A stretch of DNA of 64,000 bases from Verrucomicrobiaceae bacterium (GCA_027484055.1 JAIXQH010000035.1:1-64000), one strand, 5' to 3'. Shown: positions 1 to 9,239, numbered from the stretch's first letter. The notes: generated by a model not told the origin, from the sequence alone. A program made the numbers and translations.

Positions 1-579
1 ATACATGTTGGATAGGCTGCGAGGACTTCGTGTTCCCGCAGTAGCCCACGAAAACCCTAAGCACGCCTATTTCTCTTTCAAAGGCTTTGCTCCCACTGAG
101 CTCCAGCCATAGAATCTCGTTTCGAGGGGCAAGTGGGCTTTCCGATTGCCAATACTTTTGGAAAAATCTCTCGTCTGCTCAGCACGGGCACGATCAGCGG
201 CGTGTCATTGGCGCTGTTCCAGCAATACCATGAGAAGATCCAGTTTTTCCAATTCCAGTTCGAAACCAACACCACTCTAGGGAGCACGGGTTTCGATGGA
301 AACAACAGTCTTAGCTTCGACAACATCCAATTTCTCAGTATCAGCAACTCCCTGGTATCGTCCCGTGTGACATCTATCACTGCCATCAATCCTGATCAAT
401 TGTCCCTGACCTCGACAGCGTTGCAGGGACATCTCTACGAGATCCATCAATCCAAGAATCTTCTGAATTTCAATCCGATTGGCGATATCGATGCGTCAGG
501 AGCATCCACGATCTTCACCCGCACCCAGACACTCGTCTCTTCCAAGTTTTTCAAGGTCGAAGACGTGGGAACTACATGA
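1..579 (+). pseudogene. 3' remnant of a secreted beta-sandwich-type protein
   Basis: The last 149 codons (GTG at 133 to the stop at 577-579) are open. They read as an Asn/Ser/Phe-rich beta-sandwich followed by a tail ending in SSKFFKVEDVG, like the C-termini of many secreted verrucomicrobial proteins. A second coding-looking stretch in the next frame (from base 2 to a TAG at 109-111, containing KHAYFSFKGF) appears to be the preceding part, so a frameshift near 100-130 is likely. In the frame of the downstream part there is a TGA at 97-99. The 5' end lies outside the window. The family cannot be named. It could instead be a short real gene starting at the GTG, but no signal peptide or ribosome binding site supports that. 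Confidence 0.45.
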
Positions 580-665
580 TTCATCGGTTGCCGAATTGCA
601 TAAGGTTCCGCTCATGTATCTTTGCTAGCCATTCTATTATTCCACCAGCCACTCAGAAAAAAGCC

Positions 666-1430
666 ATGAACATCCATACTGCTCGAAAAACTCGGAACTC
701 GCGGGGATTCACCCTAGTCGAGGTGCTGGTGACCATCACGATCATCATCACGCTGGCTGCAGTGATTTATGTGGGCATGAAGCGTATGAGATCCTCGGCT
801 GATAAAGTGGTGCCCACCCGCAATAGCTCGTAGCTACACGTTGCGAGAACCAGCTATTCTACCGATCACAATGGCCGATACATGCCGGTTTATGGCTTCG
901 ACGAAAAGGGCATTTCTGGCGGGAACTGATACACGAACCAATCATTCCTGAACTATTTGAATGGCGACAGCACGGTCACCAAGAGCAAAACGGGAGAGAA
1001 TACAGTATCTCTCAGTCTGCTGGATCCGGCTGCTGTCCGGGCGAATAAACCCGGCTTTGACACTTACGAAGGTAGTTTCCGCTAGAACGCTTAAGGAATA
1101 GACGGTCCTAGAGGAGGATGGGCGATTCTAGGATCGCAACAGTTGTTTTTCGTGGACGAAATCGCATTTCCCGAGCGCAGCGCTGCCTTTTTCATATGCA
1201 CCGACAGGATCGCCCAACACAGTTGCCACTACCTCTGGAACGATGGAAACGCCGTCAAGGGGGGCTCGAACGAAGGCAAGATCGCTTTCCGCCACGGTGG
1301 CAAGGCCTTTGTCATTTACTACGATGGCCATGTGGGCGCGATCACACTGGCGGATCTCAAAAAATCGACAGCGAAGGCACCCCGAATGTAAGTCGCCAAC
1401 ATCTTCTGGAATGCCGATGGAAAGTCGTCG
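666..1430 (+). pseudogene. Prepilin-type protein with H-X9-DG motif, disrupted by nonsense codons
   Basis: The N-terminus has a class III prepilin peptide: a basic leader, then RGFTLVEVLV and a hydrophobic helix. The same reading frame continues to the C-terminal motif HGGKAFVIYYDG, that is His, nine residues, Asp-Gly, the hallmark of the H-X9-DG prepilin family common in Planctomycetes and Verrucomicrobia. The frame carries four stops: TAG at 831, TGA at 927 (inside GGN-stop-YTNQ, where Trp would fit), TAG at 1083 and TAA at 1092. Near 1365 a one-base loss in an A-run seems to shift the last residues (LKKIDSEGTPN in the next frame). Protein-like sequence between the stops is well preserved, so the decay looks recent. 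All three stop types occur, which argues against recoding. Confidence 0.75.
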
Positions 1431-1477
1431 CTGATTCTCGCTCTGTTTTCCTCCCGGATGAATGAAGGACCCAAAAA

Positions 1478-1495
1478 ATGGCCTGATCAGGCCAT
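1478..1495 (+). promoter_or_regulatory. Palindromic operator-like site 1
   Basis: This is a perfect 18-bp palindrome, ATGGCCTGATCAGGCCAT, preceded by an A-run and ending 95 bp before the ATG at 1591. Near-identical elements occur at 9222, 22840, 25534, 32490 and 39549, each upstream of a gene start, so it is read as the binding site of a shared dimeric regulator. An upstream in-frame start at 1462 would place this site inside the gene, which is one reason to prefer 1591. Confidence 0.75.
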
Positions 1496-1590
1496 ACCCA
1501 AATCCGAACGTAACCAATATAACTTCAGCGTTCCAAGAATCGCTCCCGGCAAAAAATCCACTTAAAAAATCAATCCCATTACCCTCAATT

Positions 1591-3921
1591 ATGAAACCCC
1601 GTAATTCTCGCTACGTCACGTTGCTCCCAGTCTTTGCAGTCATCTCACTTTCTGCGCCATCACTCTTTGCCGCAACTGGCACTTGGAACGGTAATGTCGG
1701 TGGTGGGGACGGCTTTTGGGATGCTACCGCCAACACCGAGTGGACCGGTGTCACTGGCAATGCTTGGGATGCGACGAATGGCCCGAACAATATTGCCCAG
1801 TTCAACGCCGGAGCTGTTGGCGCTAATCCAGGTACTTCCGGGACGCCTGTTGCAAATGGAATCATCTGGAACAACACCAGCGGTGGCATTAGCTCAGGTA
1901 GCGTCAAACTGGACGGTACCAACCCATTCATCAACGTCACAACTTCCGGTTTGACTAGCCAGATGTTCGCAAACCTCACCGGCACCAACGGCTTCACCAA
2001 GACGGGTGCAGGGCAGTTTTTCCTAATTGATACGGTCAAGGGAATCACCGGTGGCATTACGGTCAATCAAGGCCTGCTTCGTCTGGATCTGTCCGCTGTT
2101 GCAACAGCTTCAGGAGTCGCAAATTCAAGCAACGCGCTTGCGCTCTCTGGTAGTACCCTCGAAGTGACAGGCAGAAATTACGTTGGCACTTCGTCTCAAA
2201 CCTTAAGCAACTTCACACTGAATACCGGAGGCAGCACCATTCGCATCAACCCCAACAGTGGTACCGGGACCACGCTATCTCTTGCAAATTGGACCAGAAC
2301 GTCAGGAACCAATTCAAGCTTGTTTGTGGATTCCTCCGTCACCGGGACCAAAACCCTTACATTGACGGGGACCTTGCCGACACTCTCGAATGGCATCATT
2401 GGTAGTTACGCGACTATTAGGGACAGCACAACCACTTTTGGCTTTGCCACTCTCGATGGTTCGAACAATGTGGTTCGCTACACGGCGGCCACTGTCGTTA
2501 GTTCTGCCCTCGGTGCTAATACTGTCAGTGGAACCAATTATCGAGCCACGAGCGCGGGGAACTTTTTCAACGGAAGCGGTACGGCCCAAAGTCTCAACAG
2601 TTTGGATATTGCGGTGGACGGCTCGGTCGGTGGTAATACTGCGGCGACCTATACCTTGGGTTCCGGTGGGCTTTTATATTCGCTTAACAGCACCTTCGCC
2701 AACCCCTCAGCAAACCTTAAACTCACTTCCTCGACTTCCGAATTACAAGTTTCATCGCTTAGTTATAACAATGGATTTGCTTCTAGCACCATTGGTAGCA
2801 GCGGCGGAATCTATGACAACGGTAGTGCAGTGAGCTTAGTCAAGGCCGGCCCGGGTGGCTTCAAAATGAGCAGCGGTACTTTCAGCTACACGGGCGATAC
2901 GATCGTTAATCAAGGTGTGCTTGATAACATCGCCAATATCCCGAGCGGATCCGGCAAAGGTAACCTTGTGGTGAATGCTCAGGGCATTGTCGCCCTTGGA
3001 CTGGGAGCGAGTGGAACCCGGACGATCAATGGATTGTCCAACACAACTGTGGGTGGCGGCACGGTCAACAACCAGAACTACACTTCAACAGCAGCCACGG
3101 CCTTTCTGAATCTGGGCAACAACAATGCTACCGCAAGCTTCTCCGGTGTGATGAGCGGCAATTTCAGCATCATCAAGAGCGGCACCGGCACGCAGACTCT
3201 GTCGGGTGTAAGCACTTATGCTGGCTCTACGGCGGTCAACGCGGGCATACTCAGCATCGCCTCCACCGGCAGGATCAACGGTACCAGTGCCATCACGATT
3301 GGCGCGGGTAATTTGAACTACAACTCCGCCACCGCACTTAGCCAAGGTGTCTCCTTCAACAGCACCGGCGGCACTCTCAGCGGAACGGGAACGATCACCC
3401 CGGCGGTTACGATCACGAGTGGTAACCTCCAAACAGCAGGTTCTTCGGTCACGGCAGCCAATACCACTGCCGCTCTTGGTAAGCAGATCTTCACCACCGG
3501 CATTACTTACAGCTCCGGATCAATCTTCGAGTGGAACTTGAATAGCACGGCGGTTGGCACCCGCGGCACCGACTACGATGCGATCAATACCGCATCTCTG
3601 GGCGGTTCAGGTGCCACCTTCCGAGTCATTCTGAATGGTTCCGAAAATTTCAGTGCTTCGTTCTGGGACACCGATCGCACTTGGGCAGGCATCTTCAAAA
3701 ACCTTGCTGAATCTACCTCGTCTGACATGTCAGCGATCTTCAGCAGCTTTGAATATCAGAACTCAGCTGGAACCGTTGCTGGTGTCACTGGCACTCAAGG
3801 TGCGTTCACATTCGTCAACAGCGGTCAGGATCTAAAATGGACCGCCGTTCCTGAGCCTACCAGTGCGCTTGCCGGTCTCTTGATCACCGCCGGTCTGCTG
3901 CGCCGCCGCCGCACGGCATGA
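1591..3921 (+). CDS. PEP-CTERM protein with autotransporter-type beta-strand repeats
   Basis: A 776-residue exported protein. Residues 1-27 form a signal peptide ending SAPSLFA. The body is Gly/Ser/Thr/Asn-rich with repeated motifs such as FTKTGAGQFFL, GGITVNQGLLRL and IIKSGTGTQTLSG, typical of autotransporter-associated beta-strand repeats that fold into a beta-helix. The last ~24 residues are a PEP-CTERM sorting signal: VPEPTSALAG, a hydrophobic stretch, then RRRR. In the known PEP-CTERM system the tail is cleaved by an exosortase and the protein is placed at the surface or in exopolysaccharide; no exosortase gene lies in this window. The start at 1591 is chosen because it begins the signal peptide and follows the operator-like site at 1478-1495. 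A hairpin follows at 3961. Confidence 0.88.
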   Translation: MKPRNSRYVTLLPVFAVISLSAPSLFAATGTWNGNVGGGDGFWDATANTEWTGVTGNAWDATNGPNNIAQFNAGAVGANPGTSGTPVANGIIWNNTSGGISSGSVKLDGTNPFINVTTSGLTSQMFANLTGTNGFTKTGAGQFFLIDTVKGITGGITVNQGLLRLDLSAVATASGVANSSNALALSGSTLEVTGRNYVGTSSQTLSNFTLNTGGSTIRINPNSGTGTTLSLANWTRTSGTNSSLFVDSSVTGTKTLTLTGTLPTLSNGIIGSYATIRDSTTTFGFATLDGSNNVVRYTAATVVSSALGANTVSGTNYRATSAGNFFNGSGTAQSLNSLDIAVDGSVGGNTAATYTLGSGGLLYSLNSTFANPSANLKLTSSTSELQVSSLSYNNGFASSTIGSSGGIYDNGSAVSLVKAGPGGFKMSSGTFSYTGDTIVNQGVLDNIANIPSGSGKGNLVVNAQGIVALGLGASGTRTINGLSNTTVGGGTVNNQNYTSTAATAFLNLGNNNATASFSGVMSGNFSIIKSGTGTQTLSGVSTYAGSTAVNAGILSIASTGRINGTSAITIGAGNLNYNSATALSQGVSFNSTGGTLSGTGTITPAVTITSGNLQTAGSSVTAANTTAALGKQIFTTGITYSSGSIFEWNLNSTAVGTRGTDYDAINTASLGGSGATFRVILNGSENFSASFWDTDRTWAGIFKNLAESTSSDMSAIFSSFEYQNSAGTVAGVTGTQGAFTFVNSGQDLKWTAVPEPTSALAGLLITAGLLRRRRTA

Positions 3922-3960
3922 AGATTTTCCGGGGTTAATGGGTTTTCTCCGGAACTAGAG

Positions 3961-3992
3961 CGGGGTTGCTAACTGGAGGGTTGGCAACCCCG
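3961..3992 (+). terminator. Hairpin after the PEP-CTERM gene
   Basis: Nine-base perfect arms CGGGGTTGC (3961-3969) and GCAACCCCG (3984-3992) enclose a 14-base loop and are followed by ATTCTTT, a weak T-tract. It begins 40 bp after the stop codon and 20 bp before the next start, consistent with an intrinsic terminator between the two genes. Confidence 0.6.
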
Positions 3993-4011
3993 CGATTCTT
4001 TAGAATAGAAA

Positions 4012-5004
4012 ATGAATCAGTCCGCCTTGATCGCCAGCATTCTTTTCGTGTCCTCATTTTTGATCTTTCAGGAGGCGGACGCACTTCCTGAAATCGCCAG
4101 CAGGGGACTTGAAAAACACCCGTTTCTATGCACCGGGGAATGGGACACACGCCACCCCGAGGCACAGTCCATTTTCTTAGTGCAAGATGGCAAGGTGGCT
4201 TGGACATACTCCATTCCCCTGTATCTCTGTCCTTTTGCGATTCAGGAATTCTCGGATGTGAACATGCTATCAAATGGCAACATCCTGTTCGCTTGCATGT
4301 CAGGGGCTGGAATCATTTCGCCAGAAAAGAATCTGATCTGGGAGTTCCGCTGCCCGTATGGCACCGAGACGCACTCGTGCAAACCCATCGCGAAGGACAT
4401 CGTGCTGCTGGCCTTGAACGGCAAGGTGGGCAAGGTCATGGTCATCAACACAGCGACTAACACGATACTAAAGGAACTCATCATCCCGACGGAGTCAACC
4501 TTCGCGCACTATCAATTCCGGCATGTGACCATCACACCGGGGAAGAAGACATTCATGGTCGGGTTGCTGGGCGAAAAGAAAGTCCTTGAAATGGACTTCG
4601 ACGGCAAGGTGGTCTGGTCATGCAACGCCTCTTCTGCCTGGTCCGTCATCCGATTGGAAAATGGCAACACCCTCATTTCAGGAGACAGCGAGGGCTATAC
4701 GAGAGAAGTGAATGGCAAAGGAGAGACGGTATGGGAGTTTACCCAGAAGAACGCCCCGTTCAAACTGTACAACACCCAAACTGCCAACCGACTGACGAAT
4801 GGAAATACGGTCATTTGCAACTGGGTGGCGGGGGTGAAGAATACCGAGGAATGGAAGTCGACCGTTCAAGCATTCGAAGTCACTCCGGATAAGACGGTGG
4901 TTTGGGCCTTGTCGGCATGGGACAAGCCGGATCTCGGTCCTTGCACCTGCATTCAACTGCTCGACGAACCAAGGAATTCCGATGAAGGCCAGTGGCCGCG
5001 ATGA
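4012..5004 (+). CDS. Exported beta-propeller protein (PQQ/arylsulfotransferase-like repeats)
   Basis: A 330-residue protein with an N-terminal signal peptide (hydrophobic residues 5-19, then EADA). The remainder shows propeller-like blades, each with a pattern such as D-G-K-V-V-W or L-x-N-G-N-T-L-I (GKVAWTY, LSNGNILFAC, DFDGKVVWSC, LENGNTLISGDSEG, RLTNGNTVICNW). This resembles PQQ-like and arylsulfotransferase-type propellers. The function cannot be assigned: a carbohydrate-related periplasmic binding or catalytic role is inferred only from its position before a GH28 gene on the same strand, 143 bp apart. It might be cotranscribed with that gene. Confidence 0.8.
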   Translation: MNQSALIASILFVSSFLIFQEADALPEIASRGLEKHPFLCTGEWDTRHPEAQSIFLVQDGKVAWTYSIPLYLCPFAIQEFSDVNMLSNGNILFACMSGAGIISPEKNLIWEFRCPYGTETHSCKPIAKDIVLLALNGKVGKVMVINTATNTILKELIIPTESTFAHYQFRHVTITPGKKTFMVGLLGEKKVLEMDFDGKVVWSCNASSAWSVIRLENGNTLISGDSEGYTREVNGKGETVWEFTQKNAPFKLYNTQTANRLTNGNTVICNWVAGVKNTEEWKSTVQAFEVTPDKTVVWALSAWDKPDLGPCTCIQLLDEPRNSDEGQWPR

Positions 5005-5147
5005 ATCAATGATACGGACATTTCAGCAGAGATTCGCTTTCTATCTAACCATGCGAAATAACTGCGTTTGACGCATCACTATTCCATGTTCCCAGCACAT
5101 CATGGATCCCGCAGCATGTCCGAACGGATTCACCACAATTCCTCTCC

Positions 5148-6629
5148 ATGAAATCTCTTGTCATCCTTGCGCTCTTGACTTGCCACGCCATCGCCCTTGG
5201 TGAAGAAGCGGTTGGATGGGAGAACCCGTTGCGGGAAAAACTCACGAAAATGGCTGCTGACCTGACAGCGAATCTCAAGCCGTGGAACGTGCCCAGCCGC
5301 CGCTTTGAAGTGGAGAGCCACTTTGCCGTAGCAGATGGTGTCACCGTCAACACGACCGCCATCCAAAAGACGATTGATGAGTGTTCCGCCGCTGGCGGTG
5401 GCGTGGTTCTTTTTTCCAAAGGTGCCTATGTGACCGGAACTCTCTTGCTGAAATCCGGAGTCATGTTGGAGATTTGCGAAAACTCTAGCATCCTTGGCAG
5501 CACGGATCTCGTGGACTACCCGGATCACATCGCTTCCAGACAAACGGTGATGGACACCCACATGAAGGTGAAACAGTCGCTCATTCATGCAGAAGGAGTC
5601 GAGCGTGTCGGACTCCGGGGACCGGGGAGGATCAATTTCCGAGGCGAGAAATCCAACTTCCCGGGCAAACAAACCATTGGCGAAACTCCTGGCCGGCCTT
5701 TCGGAATGAGGTTAATCGATTCGAAAAAAATCGTCGTCGAAAACATTACGCTCACGAACTCCGCGTGCTGGATGCAGAATTACCTGAATTGTGAGGATCT
5801 GATATTTCATAAGATGACGGTTAACAATCACGCGAACTATAACAACGATGGTATCGACATAGACGGCTGCCGTCGCGTGATCCTCCGCGACTGCAAGATC
5901 AACTCGGAAGACGACGCCTTTTGCCTCAAGGGTGCCAGCCTTCGCCCGACCGAGGATCTGCTCGTCGAAAATTCCACATTTTATAGCACCTGCAACGCTT
6001 TCAAAATCGGGACAGATACCCAGGGCGACTTCCGCCGTATTTTTATCCGTAACCTCAAGCTTGGTGGTATTCCCAAAGAAATGGAAAGCTCGGCGGGTCA
6101 TCAGGCCAGTTCCGGCATCACACTCGCCACTGTCGATGGAGGCACGGTGGAAGATATCCTGATTTCCGACGCGGTCATCGAAGGTGCAAGGTGCCCAGTT
6201 TTTTTGCGCGTCGGAAGTCGGGGCCGTCTGATGCCGGGGATGCCTGCGGCACCCATTGGTCTGCTCCGGCGAATCTTGATAGAGAATATATCCGGCATCG
6301 GCAACCTCCGGCAGGGTTCGTTCATATCCGGAATCAAGCACGGAACCATCGAGGATGTGGTGATTCGAAACTACAAGGTGGGCATGGAGGGCGGAGGCAC
6401 CAGCGAGATGATGCAGGCTTCGGTAGCAGAAAGCGAAAAGGGCTATCCCGACGCTCACCAATTCAGCGTCAAAGGTCTTCCTGCGTTCGGTTTCTATATC
6501 CGCCACGCCCGACGAATTGACTTTCATGACGCGAAAATCGTCTCTGCCGCGTCCGATGCGCGACCAGCCTTCGTGTTGGGTGCCGGGGCCCAAGACGTGC
6601 GTCTTGACAACCGCTTACTTTCGAAGTGA
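5148..6629 (+). CDS. GH28-family polygalacturonase-like enzyme
   Basis: A 493-residue secreted right-handed beta-helix protein with a signal peptide (residues 1-18, ending AIALG). GH28 enzymes hydrolyse galacturonan or rhamnogalacturonan backbones using three Asp residues. Two motifs are visible: N233-D234 in YNNDGIDIDGC, and the pair D255-D256 in SEDDAFCLKG. The region where canonical members carry GHG and RIK instead reads STCNAFKIGTDTQGDFR, so the enzyme belongs to a divergent clade and its exact linkage cannot be stated. The length is normal for bacterial GH28. It ends 6 bp from the end of the convergent dehydrogenase gene. No operator-like site lies upstream. Confidence 0.85.
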   Translation: MKSLVILALLTCHAIALGEEAVGWENPLREKLTKMAADLTANLKPWNVPSRRFEVESHFAVADGVTVNTTAIQKTIDECSAAGGGVVLFSKGAYVTGTLLLKSGVMLEICENSSILGSTDLVDYPDHIASRQTVMDTHMKVKQSLIHAEGVERVGLRGPGRINFRGEKSNFPGKQTIGETPGRPFGMRLIDSKKIVVENITLTNSACWMQNYLNCEDLIFHKMTVNNHANYNNDGIDIDGCRRVILRDCKINSEDDAFCLKGASLRPTEDLLVENSTFYSTCNAFKIGTDTQGDFRRIFIRNLKLGGIPKEMESSAGHQASSGITLATVDGGTVEDILISDAVIEGARCPVFLRVGSRGRLMPGMPAAPIGLLRRILIENISGIGNLRQGSFISGIKHGTIEDVVIRNYKVGMEGGGTSEMMQASVAESEKGYPDAHQFSVKGLPAFGFYIRHARRIDFHDAKIVSAASDARPAFVLGAGAQDVRLDNRLLSK

Positions 6630-6639
6630 GTCCACTCAC
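6626..6639. terminator. Small palindromic hairpin between convergent genes
   Basis: GTGAGT and ACTCAC (6-bp arms, 2-base loop) span the stops of the two convergent genes ending at 6629 and 6636. It could work in both directions but has no T-tract, so a terminator role is tentative. Confidence 0.3.
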
Positions 6640-8936
6640 GGATCTCTAGATGGCGTCTGTTGGATCCACTCCTTCAGAAGTACGACCGCCTTTTGATCGA
6701 TTTCTATCGAGCCGAATGGTGGCATGCGGGTAAAGCCGTTGGTGGTGGCAATCCGGTTGTGGATGATTGAGTGGACGGGATCACCCGGAACAATGAGTTT
6801 GTTCAAGGGATTGCCGCCGTTGTTGATCGCTTTGCCATTGATGAGTCCGGTTTGCTCAAGCGTGAGCTCCGGGCGCCCGTCCATGACGGCGTAAGGCACC
6901 ATGCCGCCCGCTTTGTGGCAGTAGGCGCAGTTCACCGCGAGGTAAGAGCGGACGCGGGCTTCGAGTGGAGCCTTGTTGTCATCCAGCGCGAAGTAGCGGG
7001 GGAGTTGACTCGGTGAAGGGGGGGGCTGACTGATGTAGTTCACGTTTTTAAGGAAGGTGAGTTGGTTGCCCGAGAAGCCGTTGAACTTAAAGTTACGATT
7101 GAGTTGGCGGGTGTCAAACGATAGCGCATATCCGGCCTGCGGTGAGTGGCAGGCCATGCACTCGGAGCGGCTCGGGACGTGCCAGCGCTGGGTGATAGGC
7201 GCGGCATCGACGGTGAGCTTGAGATCCATATCCGCGCCGCTGTCAGGCACCAGCGTGGCATCTGTCCCCGCGTCATTCCAGCGGTAGCTGACACCATAAA
7301 CGCCGGTAGAATTTTTTACTAACAATCGGGTTTCAAGGCGTTTCCTCGTCGCTGGCTTGCCCCGCTCGGTTTCCATGTCGAAGTGCTGCACCCAGATTTG
7401 GCCAGCAGGAAACTTCCACGAGCCATCGCCAGCTGGGGTCATTTTGTCGGAGGCATTCGGGATGATGAACCAGTTGCGGGTGATGGCGTGGTCGTTCCAA
7501 GAAGGGAGGTTGATCGTATAAGGAACCAGGCCGGGGGCAGGGGAGAGCTTGGTGATATCGGTGAAGAGGCCGGTCGCACTGAGCGTGGCTGGGAAACTGT
7601 TGGTGGCGGTATCGGTCGTAAGTCGGAGGATGCGATTGCCGTCGAAGTCGGCCATCAGTAGATCGCCATTCGATGGATCGGTTCCTAATGCGGCGATCCC
7701 CACCTCTCCTCCGATCCGGGTCACGGTCGGTGGTTGGCTTCCATTGCGGACCAGCGACCAGATGTGGCCGGAGACGAAGTCGGAAAAGATATAGGCACCG
7801 GTCAGGTTGGGAATCCTAGAACCACGATAGACGAGGCCGCCGGAAATCGACTTGCCGATGAAGTTAGAATCACCACCACTGTGCGTGTATTCGTAGAGGG
7901 GCTTCTGGTGATAGAGTACATCGAAATCGGCGGGTGCATCTTTCGCCTTGGGACCATCGTGATTTCCCTCGCGGAAGGCCCAACCGTAGTTGCCGCCCTT
8001 GGTGATAATGTCCACCTCCTCGTAGGTGTTGGATCCGACGTCACCGACCCAAAGTTCGTTGGTTTGGGAGTCAAAGCTGAAACGCCAGGGATTGCGCAGG
8101 CCTACCGCCCAGAACTCGGTGCGGACTTTCGTCGGGTCGATGGAAATGCCATTGAAACTCGTCGCACCGACGAAGGGGTTGTCCGCAGGAATCGAGAATC
8201 GCGCCACTCCGTCGTCCAGCGGGATCGCCGCGTGGGGATTAGGTACGAGACTACCGGTTTTTTTGTCCACATCGATACGGGCGATGCCAGAGAAGAAGTC
8301 TTTGGTGATGTTCTGGCTGTTGTTGTAATGATCATTCTGCCAGCCCTCGTCGCCGAAGGAAATGTAGAGGTAGCCGTCGGGCCCGAAGTGGAGATCGCCG
8401 CCATTGTGATTGTCTGCTTCATCCGCCTGCTGAAGGAGGACAAGTTCGGAGCCGCTATCAGCGAGAGCTGGATTTTTCGTCAGCGTGGTAAAACGCGATA
8501 CCCGCTCGTAAACCGTGCTGCCAATTTTAACCGAATAGAAGAGATAGAAATAGCGGTTCGTCTTGTAGTTCGGATGAAAGGCGATGCCTAGCAAGCCTTG
8601 CTCGCTGGAGGTACTGAGCGTCTCGTTGCGGGTTTTCAGCAGGGCTGGAAGATCAATGAAAGTGGATGTTGTTAGGGTGCTTGAGGCCACCTCAGGGATC
8701 AGGCGGACCAGCCCTCCACGATCACAAATGAAGAGCCGCCGCGTATCGCCGGGTGGGCTGGTCATGGCCACGGGTGAAGAAACTCCCGTGAAAGCCGTGA
8801 CCACCTGAAGGTCAAGTGCCGGCGGCGCGGAAGGAACGTTGAGGTTGGGATTTTCAACCCGAGGGGGCTGGGAGAGAGCGGTTGGTACCGACATCGTCCA
8901 CAGTCCTGATATGGCTAGAAGTGTTTTTGGGTTCAT
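6636..8936 (-). CDS. PQQ-type sugar dehydrogenase (GSDH family) fused to cytochrome c
   Basis: A 766-residue exported protein with a signal peptide at residues 1-22. Residues ~45-445 form a glucose/sorbosone dehydrogenase propeller with family motifs (EQGLLGIAFHP, NHNGGDLHFGPDGYLYISFGD, GLRNPWRFSFD, GGNYGW). Family members oxidise aldoses at C1 in the periplasm with PQQ. The C-terminal third has two haem-binding motifs, CMACH at ~593 and CAYCH at ~670, and a likely axial Met in FTRMPPFG at ~738, so electrons could pass straight to bound haem. Its start overlaps the stop of the 84-residue gene upstream by 4 bp (ATGA), implying translational coupling. The pair follows the operator-like site at 9222-9239. 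No PQQ biosynthesis genes are in the window. Confidence 0.87.
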   Translation of the reverse strand: MNPKTLLAISGLWTMSVPTALSQPPRVENPNLNVPSAPPALDLQVVTAFTGVSSPVAMTSPPGDTRRLFICDRGGLVRLIPEVASSTLTTSTFIDLPALLKTRNETLSTSSEQGLLGIAFHPNYKTNRYFYLFYSVKIGSTVYERVSRFTTLTKNPALADSGSELVLLQQADEADNHNGGDLHFGPDGYLYISFGDEGWQNDHYNNSQNITKDFFSGIARIDVDKKTGSLVPNPHAAIPLDDGVARFSIPADNPFVGATSFNGISIDPTKVRTEFWAVGLRNPWRFSFDSQTNELWVGDVGSNTYEEVDIITKGGNYGWAFREGNHDGPKAKDAPADFDVLYHQKPLYEYTHSGGDSNFIGKSISGGLVYRGSRIPNLTGAYIFSDFVSGHIWSLVRNGSQPPTVTRIGGEVGIAALGTDPSNGDLLMADFDGNRILRLTTDTATNSFPATLSATGLFTDITKLSPAPGLVPYTINLPSWNDHAITRNWFIIPNASDKMTPAGDGSWKFPAGQIWVQHFDMETERGKPATRKRLETRLLVKNSTGVYGVSYRWNDAGTDATLVPDSGADMDLKLTVDAAPITQRWHVPSRSECMACHSPQAGYALSFDTRQLNRNFKFNGFSGNQLTFLKNVNYISQPPPSPSQLPRYFALDDNKAPLEARVRSYLAVNCAYCHKAGGMVPYAVMDGRPELTLEQTGLINGKAINNGGNPLNKLIVPGDPVHSIIHNRIATTNGFTRMPPFGSIEIDQKAVVLLKEWIQQTPSRDP

Positions 8937-9187
8937 GAGAACGACATGAAAAGATTGATCCTCGTCTTCATGTCATCGGTGGAAGGCACGACATTGGAGT
9001 TGGAACAATAGTGATCGGGTTTCCCCTCGAGCGAGAAATAGGAATAGAGCCGCTCGTCCGCGCCGACTTTGACGGATGGATCGGCTGGAAAAGTCAATGG
9101 TGGACCGATGGGATTGCGGACTGACGCTCCGGTTACGATGGCGAGAAGAATCGCAAGAATGAAATTGATAACAATGGATTCACGCAC
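8933..9187 (-). CDS. Small exported protein coupled to the PQQ dehydrogenase
   Basis: An 84-residue protein with a hydrophobic N-terminal segment (FILAILLAIVTG, residues ~9-20) that could be a signal peptide or anchor, followed by a polar domain ending in DDMKTRINLFMSF. I do not recognise the family. It is judged real because it starts 34 bp downstream of an operator-like site, reads in the direction of the dehydrogenase, and its stop overlaps the dehydrogenase start by 4 bp. It may be a periplasmic accessory or anchor for the dehydrogenase-cytochrome fusion (inference). Confidence 0.65.
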   Translation of the reverse strand: MRESIVINFILAILLAIVTGASVRNPIGPPLTFPADPSVKVGADERLYSYFSLEGKPDHYCSNSNVVPSTDDMKTRINLFMSFS

Positions 9188-9221
9188 TGAGTGAGGCTGA
9201 CACGTTCTTGCGATTCTAGAT

Positions 9222-9239
9222 ATGGCCTGATCGGGCCAT
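9222..9239 (-). promoter_or_regulatory. Palindromic operator-like site 2
   Basis: ATGGCCTGATCGGGCCAT, an 18-bp near-palindrome with one mismatched pair, lies 34 bp upstream of the 84-residue gene. On the coding strand it continues into CATATC, a possible -10 box. It is the same element as at 1478 and five other places. Confidence 0.72.

Noticed and set aside
831-1094. Stop-codon readthrough or selenocysteine/pyrrolysine use in the prepilin frame
   Set aside because: All three stop types occur in the same frame and no insertion element is seen; neighbouring genes use all three stops normally, so decay is simpler.
1462-1590. Upstream start for the PEP-CTERM gene
   Set aside because: It would put the palindromic operator-like site inside the gene and 43 polar residues before the signal peptide.
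5712-6593. 293-codon open frame on the minus strand
   Set aside because: Antisense to the GH28-like gene with its catalytic motifs; the product is low-similarity, His/Arg-rich shadow sequence.
7734-8591. 285-codon open frame on the plus strand
   Set aside because: It lies wholly antisense to the PQQ dehydrogenase, whose domains and haem motifs are clear; the plus-strand product has no recognisable motif.
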